Origin: Cichorium intybus
Taxonomy: Eukaryota; Streptophyta; Magnoliopsida; Asterales; Asteraceae
Reading direction: 5' to 3'
Length of the DNA: 64,000 nucleotides
Assembly (NCBI GenBank): GCA_023525715.1
Contig: CM042010.1
Location: forward strand, 62,942,229 to 63,006,228
Positions within the stretch are counted from its first letter, which is position 1, and the number at the start of each line of letters is the position of its first letter. The notes under the pieces were generated by a model. That model ran no database searches. It was given only the letters and a program-made list of their open reading frames with translations, and was not told where the DNA came from. The position numbers and the translations under genes were made by a program. Below are positions 56,581 to 64,000 of this stretch, piece by piece.

Positions 56581-56746
56581 TACAGGTATTCAAGAACATA
56601 AATCAAACAAAATTCATAACATGCAATTTTCAGGATTTGATCTATCATAATACGTATGTTTTTCGAATATTTAAGCTGGCAAACAATTCATAATTCAAGT
56701 TTTGATCTAATGTGCATCCAACCTAAGAACATAGTCTCTGATACGA

Positions 56747-57446
56747 TGGTTGGGATTTTAACAGATTAACAGATTAATCATGCAGCGGAAGACAAAACAG
56801 ATTAAATCCCATAAAATAACAGATTTACCAAACAATATCATGTCATGTTCATAACCAGTATCATATGTTCTAAGCAATTGCATCAACAACTAGATGAATA
56901 TGAATTCATACATTTGTTTGGATGTAAGGATCCAAACCAGAATCCCTCTAATGATTCACACCAGAAGAACAAGAGACAGAAATCCTTCTAGCTTGAAGAT
57001 TTTGATCCAAAACCCTTGGAAGGGTTTGTGGATTTTCGACAAGGAGATGGAGGTGGGAGAAGTGAAGGTGGCGGCTCACTTGGATGGTATTGGGATGCCT
57101 TAGGGTTTGACCTCAAGGACTTTATTTATACATGAAGGCTCCTATGGTTCCAAACTTAAGGAGTTTTCTGGCGGCCACACCCCCTAAACTTGTTTCCATT
57201 AATTAAACCATTAATTAATTACAATCCAGTCATTCTAATAAATTTCTATAAACTAATTTCACAATTAATTTATCAATTAATTTCTGATCCAGTTTCTGAT
57301 TAATTTATTTCCCAATAAATTAATAAACTGATCATTCCTCTATAAGTTCTGCTACTGTTTGTTTTACTGGGTCGTGAGGGCAACCCAACCCTAGTATTAT
57401 TAGGAATATCACCACAAGTTAATAACTTTGGATACTATTTCCAACA
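56747..57446 (-). repeat. 5' LTR of outermost element of the nest
   Basis: The minus strand starts TGTTGGAAATAGTATCC and ends CCCAACCA, followed by a primer-site-like TCGTATCAGAGAC (56734-56746). TATA-like TGTATAAATAAAG near 57120-57133 on the minus strand. Only about 150 bp of its interior (56581-56733) remains before the UBN2 element. Confidence 0.7.
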
Positions 57447-57900
57447 GTTTTGTAAAAAGAATTTAAGAGGTGTAGAAAGAAGTGTCTGATATGTATTCAC
57501 GTCTTGGACGCTTTCTCAATATATATAGTGTGATAATGATACAATTTTACATATTATATTATGGGAAAGTCTTTAAAACCACATGGATTTAGTCCCTCAA
57601 TTACGTACATACGTCATCTCTATTATACTACATATAATAAAGTCTAGGTACTAAAACGTCTTTATCAAAAAGTTATGATACAAAATATAATTGTAGTCAA
57701 CATAGAATAAATATTACAAGAGTAGTTCGAAGTAAGTCATACTCACGAATTATTTTCCAAACATTTTACTCTATTATTAATACAATGACATTCACAAACA
57801 TGATATATAGAGGATGCTCTTCTATATTTGAACACAAGGAATTCAGCTCCAACACTTAAAGACATGTAGTCTTTTGCCGAAATCAACTATTACACGGCCT
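57447..57900. other. 3' flank of candidate peptide gene, no other gene seen
   Basis: AT-rich single-copy-looking sequence without repeats of the families found elsewhere. It would contain the 3' UTR of the minus-strand peptide gene. Confidence 0.4.
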
Positions 57901-60900
57901 TCAGCTTGAAAGTGGTGGTGGAGCCCTGTTATAAGTACGGGCACGACTGACCTTTGGTGGTGGCGGCCGAGACGAAACCGTCCTTAGGTTTCTTTGGGAC
58001 TTCGATACCATGATTCTTTGTTGCCACTCGTGAATCAATTTTCTTGATCTTTGGGTGCCTTGGTAATCTTTATTGAATTACAATTCACACACAATAATTA
58101 TTTAAAGTCATAAAATTTTCAAAATAGTAGACATCATATATTGAAAGACTAACCATCGATCTAGGATCTGTTGGTGATTTTAGTGTCACCAAGTCATTTT
58201 ATGTAATTGGAACTAACATGTGAGCTAAGGGGCTACTTAGTTTGTACTCTAATACATGTTCGGGTAATGTGCGGAGTGCACGCATGTATAAGATCGAATA
58301 AGTAGCCGGTACAACGACTGGTCGGGGGTCCGGGGGCAGCGCCCCTGGGCTCGGGGATTCCAAAGGGGCAGCGCCCCTTTGGCGGGGTCCTAGGGGCAGC
58401 GCCCCTAGCGGAGTCCAAGGGGCAGCGCCCCTGGCGGTGGTCCAAGGGGCAGCGCCCCCGCGGGGTTTGGGGCAGCGCCCCAAAAGGTCTTCGGATTTTT
58501 GGATTGGTCACTTAGTGGAAAATCCGAATTCTTAAGGGTTAATATGGTATAATTAACTGATTATCGTTAATTATGGAAACCATCAATTAAACCCTAACCC
58601 TAAGGAAATCTTAAGTCGGCCCATGATCCCATAACCCTAATTCGTGGGTTATATAAACGCCTCTTCTAATCAGAAGAGAGACACACGAAAATCATTAGCT
58701 CTCAATCGTTCCTCACGAACATATAACTTCTGGCAATTTGGCTTACGAGTTTGTGCCTAAATTCGTAGGTGTTCCCTTTGGATTATCCTAGACTGGATTT
58801 CCTGTAACCCAGGCATAGGGTGGAAATATCAGTTCGGAAAGTGATCACACGATCCATAGGGCAATCCGGATCTTCTCTAAACCTACCCGTCTTTCTAACA
58901 GGATCTAGTTACTGATTTGTTGGAAATTACATATACTTAACGTTTTTTTATGCAAGTTAACTTGAGAAGCGTCTTCAATAATTAATATATAAAAGATTTA
59001 TTACTTTTATTAAATAAGTTTCTCACTAATATTTATTTAACAAAAGTCTAGAGTTACAAAATTGTCCAAAAGTTTAAAACTAATTTAAAAAATAATTAAT
59101 TTATCCTTATCGATCTTAAATATTTAAATTATCCATTGATATAATTTGTCATCTTTAACATACCTCATGTTTAAGAAAACCAGTAATAGAGATTAATATT
59201 TCAAAACATAAATAGTGATAAAATATTATGTCACCGTAATATTTTTCAATCTTTAAAAGTTTTTAGCTTGAGAGTTTTTGGCAATTACTTTCTAATAATA
59301 TAATTTTCGATAACTTACATTTATCTTATTTTGTATGCTTAGTTAAATAAACTAAGACCAAGCGTCACCACTTCCATTCACCCCTCAGTAACATATTGAC
59401 GTCGTCACGTCATACTCTTTCTAGTGACACTCCACTCCTTAAATTTTGAAAATGAGTATCCTCACCATCCTTCATTTTTTATAAAAATTATTTTTTAACA
59501 AATATAAATAATTAAACTTAAAACTGAATACAAAATTTAATAGAAAAATACTTTAATTAAAAAAGCCAAACATAACAATAAAAACGACAACTAAAGCTAC
59601 AACGACATCTATAAGAGGACGAGGATGACGACATTATAAAATTGAATTTGAGAATGATTGTATAGAAGGGTAGGTATTTGAGTTGTAGTTTAAATGGTCG
59701 GATTAGAATTATATTTATAGGGTAAAACGGCTAGTAGGTGTTTTAGGTGTAGTATGTGGTGTGTGTGTGTATACGGTGTGCAAAGCCTACATGGAGGATG
59801 TGGACCGCAGTGGGTAGCCTGATCTGGGCACGGGGTCTTTTTGGCACGTTCAGTGGCGGATCCAGGAATTATTACTAGGGGGTGCATCCAAAAAAAAATT
59901 CCCGGATAGAAACCCTAGCTTGAACATCTTTTGGTAAACTTTTCTGATTTTGCAGCAATCTGTCCATATTTTGTAAAAATCATAACTAATTCTAGAAAAT
60001 TCGTATGAGGTTGAGGTTGGTGCCAAAAGTTCCATATTGGAGTTTAGTATCTTTGGTTGGTTGAGCCCGAAAGTTGAATATGAACATAAGTAGTGTGAAA
60101 AGATCAATTTCTCACTGATCATTTTGGGTGAGTCTGTTTTGTGGTCATAACTTGTAAAAATCAAATCAAATCAAGGAAAAATCATTAGAAGACGATATCC
60201 ACGCGAAGGTAAGAGTATGAACTATATGATAGAGTCGCCCGAAAGTTGAGCCGGTGCAAGGGCATACCCTGGAACCCCCTTGAATCCGCCCCTCGACACG
60301 TCAGACACCGCACGATGTTGTGTACGTGTTCCATCCGGTCTAACTAATATAAAATAATAATAACATAGTATCTAAATATAACTAGTGAGTCAAATGAAAT
60401 GGTATTAAATTTTGAAATATAACAAATAAAATAGACAATACATATAAATTGAATAAGTGGTTGAAGTGGTAAAGATGTCATTTTTAACTTTAATGTTGAG
60501 TGTTCAGTTCCACTACAGAAAATAGATGGTTATAATAGATGGTTAGTTAGAAGTAGTGTAGGTTTACCTTAAAAAAATGGTTGAAGTTACTAAATAGGTA
60601 TGTTGTCATCCATAAAAGTTACAAATGATGGAAAGCTATCTTAAAGACTTTTCCGGTTAATAAAAATATTTGTAAAAATACTTTGTTATACCGTTAAAGA
60701 TGTAGTTATATAACTGTCCATAAAATTTCCAATGATGGAAAGCTATCTAAAAGTGACTTTTCCGGTTAATAAAAAGATGTATAAAAAGCCTCTGTATACC
60801 GTTAAAGATGTAGTTATATAACGGTTAGTTAGTAATAAAATTACAGCTTTAATAACCACACAATTGATTCACATAATAAAGATAAGATTTCTTTACCTGA

Positions 60901-60996
60901 AAGGATGTCGTCGGCATAAAAACCATCACATATCAAAAGGAAGACAAACACTAACGAAATTAGTTTTAGGGAAAACTTTCCCGTCTTCATTTCCAT
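57901..60996 (-). CDS. Candidate secreted proline-rich peptide precursor, two exons, 88 aa
   Basis: Exon 1 is 60897-60996 and exon 2 is 57901-58067, separated by an intron of 2829 bp. The donor is GTAAAG and the acceptor AATAAAG; both are phase 1 and join to form a GAT codon. Exon 1 encodes a signal peptide: MEMKTGKFSLK followed by a hydrophobic core ISLVFVFLLIC and a likely cleavage after YA. Exon 2 starts DYQGTQRSRK, is basic, lacks cysteine, and ends in two similar proline motifs, SRPPPPKVS and NRAPPPLSS, just before the stop. This layout is that of plant signalling-peptide precursors with C-terminal mature peptides, some of which carry sulfated DY or hydroxyproline. I do not recognise a specific family. 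A TATA-like TATATAT (61026-61034, minus) lies close upstream. No frame damage is visible. The model is unconfirmed because the intron is long. Confidence 0.45.
58169..58900 (+). mobile_element. Solo LTR with exact target duplication
   Basis: TGTTGGTGATT...TTTCTAACA, 732 bp, flanked by GGATC at 58164-58168 and 58901-58905. TATA-like GTTATATAAAC at 58648-58658 gives plus orientation. It lies in the predicted intron of the peptide gene. It contains a GC-rich palindromic array at 58320-58490. Confidence 0.9.
58320..58490. repeat. Palindromic GGGGCAGCGCCCC array
   Basis: Six copies of the self-complementary core GGGGCAGCGCCCC or close variants, about 22-35 bp apart. It is strikingly GC-rich compared with the surrounding AT-rich DNA. 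The Ala/Pro/Gly-rich ORFs across it are by-products of the repeat. Confidence 0.9.
58906..59851. other. Intronic sequence of candidate peptide gene, no feature seen
   Basis: AT-rich, no ORF with recognisable domains and no repeat family seen elsewhere in the window. Confidence 0.4.
59852..60293. mobile_element. MITE-like element with short inverted repeats
   Basis: Left end AGTGGCGGATCC and right end (inverted) AGGGGCGGATTC match at 10 of 12 positions. Flanking GGCACGTTC and GACACGTCA share six of nine bases and may be a decayed target duplication. About 440 bp, noncoding. Confidence 0.45.
60600..60825. repeat. Tandem duplication of about 115 bp
   Basis: Two adjacent copies share AATGATGGAAAGCTATCT, CTTTTCCGGTTAATAAAAA and ACCGTTAAAGATGTAGTT. 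They lie within the predicted intron near exon 1 of the peptide gene. Confidence 0.85.
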
Positions 60997-61261
60997 ATTT
61001 TTGTTATGAATTATGATTTCTTCAAGATATATAGCGGTGGTCGTTTGACTTTGTATACTCAAAAGTCAACGAGATGCGTTTACTGTAACAGGAAGCAACA
61101 TAGAGTTGACATTTTGTTTCAACATAAAATAAGTAGCAAGTGTGTTTTTTCCACTGGTTGGATGTTTCATCGTATTTCACTTTGGGTCGTTGTAATTACA
61201 ATAGTTTTCTAAAAGTTAAAGTCAAAGGCAATTAATTTAAATACTTTTCGTCTGTTATATG

Positions 61262-61348
61262 TTTTTTTTTTTTTTTTTGGAAACGACAAACGATTGTATT
61301 AAAATAAACATCGAATCAATATTTACAAACACCAAAAAAGCCTAGCGA
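61262..61348 (-). mobile_element. 5'-truncated LINE or other retroposon tail
   Basis: An 87-bp insertion bearing a poly(T) run (poly(A) on the minus strand) next to CGTTTCC, flanked by the exact 12-bp duplication GTCTGTTATATG (61250-61261 and 61349-61360). This is the signature of target-primed reverse transcription. Too short to name a family. Confidence 0.75.
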
Positions 61349-61360
61349 GTCTGTTATATG

Positions 61361-61852
61361 TAAAGACGAAGTCGAGAGCATTAAATAGTACCGAATACAA
61401 TTAATATGAGTATTTTGGCTGCTTATTTAAAAGAGGAAAATGATAGCACTAGATGATTATGTAAATATGATTATTCGACCAACTACTAGTTGTATGCTCT
61501 GGATATTCTTTTCCATATTGTGTTATCATATTATCTAACTTTGTAACTTGTCAATTTGGCGATCAATATAAATTTTGGATGACTAAGTCAATACTTTTTA
61601 TTTTGATAATATTTAATTGGTTTCTAGTTAAAAAAATCTAAAATACAGTTTTGTTCCTAATCTTTTTAAAATTACTATTGTCTCCCTATAATTTCCTTCC
61701 TTTAGGGCTTTAAAAAAACACAACATACTAATTTAGAAGAAAAATAGAAGCATTAATTAATTTAACTAAGATTTCAAGTCGAAGAATAAGCTTAGATTTG
61801 CTATAGATTTATAAAAAAAAGGGATTAACAACTAAATTACACACTAAGGCTG
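61361..61852. other. AT-rich sequence, no gene seen
   Basis: No recognisable ORF, repeat or RNA gene. Confidence 0.4.
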
Positions 61853-62340
61853 TCTGGTTTGGTTTCATTGTAAACTGTGTAAGGTGATATGGACTGCGGT
61901 GAGATGTGATAAACACCTTCCCCTTTGGTACCGCGATTTCGAGGCCACGACGGTGGGTTTCCACGGCACCAAACTCACCCATTTCAAAATCCAATGACTA
62001 ATATATAATTTTTTTTCCTTTTTCACCTTCTTATAAAAACCAATGAAACTAACAATTTTTATCACACCTTCACTCGATCTTTCTATCCTGTTTTTTATTT
62101 TTTTCAATCCATTTCACCTTCGAATGGTTTCAATCGAAACCATCACAGATTACTAGTTCCAACACACCTATTAGAAACATTTTTGCTTTCGAGCCACCAC
62201 CATACTTCCCACAGTTTGAGAGCCATACATTTTCATGCACCCAATGTAGTTATCCTGGGATGCATTCATTTCATCCTATGCAACAAGCACAAAACCAATT
62301 TCCTAACCTAACTTCACATGCAACCTGAAACCAAACCAGA
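61853..62340. mobile_element. Possible inverted-repeat element
   Basis: TCTGGTTTGGTTTCA at 61853-61867 is exactly inverted at 62326-62340. Fifteen perfect bases at 490 bp spacing are unlikely by chance. Its right part overlaps the MYB/NAM-type pseudogene, so the boundaries may instead belong to a larger Harbinger-like element. No clear target duplication. Confidence 0.35.
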
Positions 62341-63034
62341 CCCCGAAAACAAACATGAACTCAAATACATTCATGGAATCCAATTTATCCATCCCAATAA
62401 AAAATAAAATCCAAGAAAGTTGTTGCCCTCAACCACAAAAAAGATGGGAGAAATTGTGGTAGCCTATTCGTGTGTCGAGATATCGGATGATGCAGCAGTC
62501 AGTAATTCGTAATCGTTGCAACTTTTTTGGAAAACCATTATGGAGCGTTTTCAAAATGAAATGGGGTGTGGCAAATATCATATGAAAAACCATGTGTGCA
62601 AAAAATTTCGAGACATAAACATAATAGTAACGAAATTCAACAAAACGTATAACTTACACAATCAATGTCAAAGCGGTCAAATTTCGAGACATAAACATAA
62701 TAGTGACGAAAACATTTTATGGCATCAATTAATATACATCGAGTGAAAAACAAAAGGAAATCGTTCAAATATACAAAGTTTTTCTCGATTTTCACAAAAT
62801 GTCCAAAATGGCATTTGGTAGAACAAATGTATTGTCCGAGTGGTGCTTCAAAATGATCAAAAATATTTGATTCCAATTATACAACTTTGTTGGATACTCC
62901 ATGTTGGATTTGACCTTAACAACGATGATGACGAACTTGAAATTGATGAACCTACCCGCCCGATAGGTTGGGATAATGTCAAAAAGAAAGCTTCTTTGTC
63001 CAGGTTATCAGGATCCAGCACTATGAACAATTAG
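62177..63034 (+). pseudogene. MYB/SANT-like plus NAM-associated domain gene remnant
   Basis: The plus strand keeps three recognisable parts in order. First, a Pro/Gln/His-rich N terminus (62196-62334). Second, a SANT-like trihelix region ending NCNFFWKTIMERFQNE and VTKFNKTYNL (62400-62660). Third, the NAM-associated tail with DDDELEIDEPTRPIG (62920-62965) and a final stop at 63032-63034. Plants carry many such genes, often annotated as 'glutathione S-transferase T3-like' and linked to Harbinger-type transposons. Stops, frameshifts and a local duplication (62609-62635 and 62685-62711) show that it is dead. Confidence 0.6.
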
Positions 63035-63742
63035 AATTGATGTGGATGGAGTTCTAGGTTTTTTATTCGAATTTTAATGTATATACCGAGTGCGAGAAAG
63101 AAAAATTGGCTAAGAAAGAAAAACACGTGAAAAAAATAACAAGCCAAAGATTTAACATGTACCGATTATCTATCGGAAGAAGAACTTGAAAATGGCATTA
63201 GCGTTAAAAGTAGAAATAACAAAAAGTATAGGATGTATTATGCTTGTTCAATTATTAAAGTTGGCTAAGAAAGAAAAGCATGTTCTTCTTGATTACTAAG
63301 GTTTGTTGATCATGTTTTTCATTCTGAGGATTTTGATTGGCATATTTTTTTGGCATTCTTGGTGACCGAGGTTTCCTAGTTGATTGTAGTCATGATCAAT
63401 CAAGGAGGGTGGGTTGTGGTAGACCAACGAAAAACCACTTGTGGTAACAACGAGGGTCTGTTTCAATATAACACCAATTAAGACCAATTAATTACTAATA
63501 AGGTTTCAAAAGTGCCCACGACTAACTATGTTATAAACTTCCATCTATCGTTGAATAATCGAGATCTTTACTTAGAATGCAAAAAGTTGTGTATGATAGC
63601 AAATGTTGGCGTGTGGAGTTTAATTGGAGAAACCGAAGTAGATCAACGATCCGACGAAAGGTTTCCTTGGATGGATCATTGGCCTCGGTTGATTAGGCGA
63701 AGTGAAGCATATCGATCAATGATCCGGAGTGTGCAAAAGATT
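63035..63742. other. No supported gene
   Basis: 63080-63150 is Lys/Glu-rich on the plus strand (KEKLAKKEKHVKK) and may be the extreme tail of the MYB/NAM-type remnant. The remainder has no recognised feature. Confidence 0.4.
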
Positions 63743-64000
63743 TGTTGGATTAGGTGTATAAGCCATGACTTATAATTGTATTTATCTTATGATTAAAAGC
63801 AAAGTCCATTTGGGTTGCCCTCATAGGTGGAGGATAGATATATAGTTCAGTAGAGAGAATAGTTGATTTATTAATTGTATAATAAATCAATAAAAAATAT
63901 ATATGGTTTATTAATATATTTAAGTGTTAATATATTAATTAGAAACTATATTAATTAATTGAGATTTAATCTAGAATTAATTGGATTTAATTTGGAGATT
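63743..64000 (+). mobile_element. Start of another copia-like LTR, cut by window end
   Basis: TGTTGGATTAGGTGTATAAGCC and the following 'gtccatttgggttgccctca' block match the LTRs at 1580-2325 and 54652-55417. There is no polypurine tract before it, so it may be a 5' LTR or a solo LTR. Confidence 0.8.

Noticed and set aside
58199..58511. Ala/Pro/Gly/Arg-rich ORFs
   Set aside because: Both overlap the GGGGCAGCGCCCC array, and the two frames show the same repeat; they are not coding.
63512..63775. 87-residue ORF near the right end
   Set aside because: Runs into the copia-like LTR and shows no domain; probably chance.

Overview
The window is a repeat-dominated stretch of a plant nuclear genome. 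The evidence is long LTR retrotransposons of both Ty1/copia and Ty3/gypsy type, split genes with short AT-rich GT-AG introns, a hAT transposon, miniature inverted-repeat elements and long (TA)n tracts. The putative gypsy-type transposase (PF04195-like) genes and the LTR styles suggest a eudicot, perhaps Asteraceae. That assignment is inference from general resemblance; no search was run.

Layout. 1-2325: 3' end of a noncoding copia-like element with its 3' LTR, inserted in a PF04195-like antisense gene (2326-3300, minus). 3571-4145 and 4991-5531: two LTRs of Tat-like gypsy elements in opposite orientation. Each lies beside a PF04195-like gene that reads antisense to its element. The second gene starts at 5881 (plus) and has been split twice. 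One interrupter is a 7.6-kb LTR element (7169-14775, target duplication CAGTG) carrying an antisense, intron-containing RWP-RK transcription factor gene. The other is a copia element (15658-24576, target duplication GTTAA) with an uninterrupted 1335-residue polyprotein. The gene ends at 24643 and is followed by a 57-bp minisatellite.

25400-32000: decayed gypsy and copia remnants with a solo LTR. 32096-42296: a minus-strand copia element inside a (TA)n tract, itself carrying a six-exon hAT transposon (32617-36655, target duplication GCTGCATT). A foldback MITE lies next to it. 43427-57446 is a nest at least four deep. An outer LTR element received a UBN2-gag copia, whose gag gene was split by a noncoding copia-like element (44375-55417, target duplication GACTT), whose 5' LTR received a chromovirus fragment.

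57900-61000: the only candidate host gene, a two-exon minus-strand gene for an 88-residue secreted, proline-rich peptide precursor. Its 2.8-kb intron holds a solo LTR (target duplication GGATC) and a MITE-like element. 61250-64000: a truncated LINE tail, a decayed MYB/SANT plus NAM-associated gene, and the start of another copy of the copia-like LTR.

The most notable observations are the captured RWP-RK gene, the copia element whose primer-binding site is replaced by a copy of host flank, the near-complete hAT gene with a single stop, and the small peptide gene. Almost everything else is selfish DNA in successive layers. Exact target duplications fix the order of insertion at six junctions.
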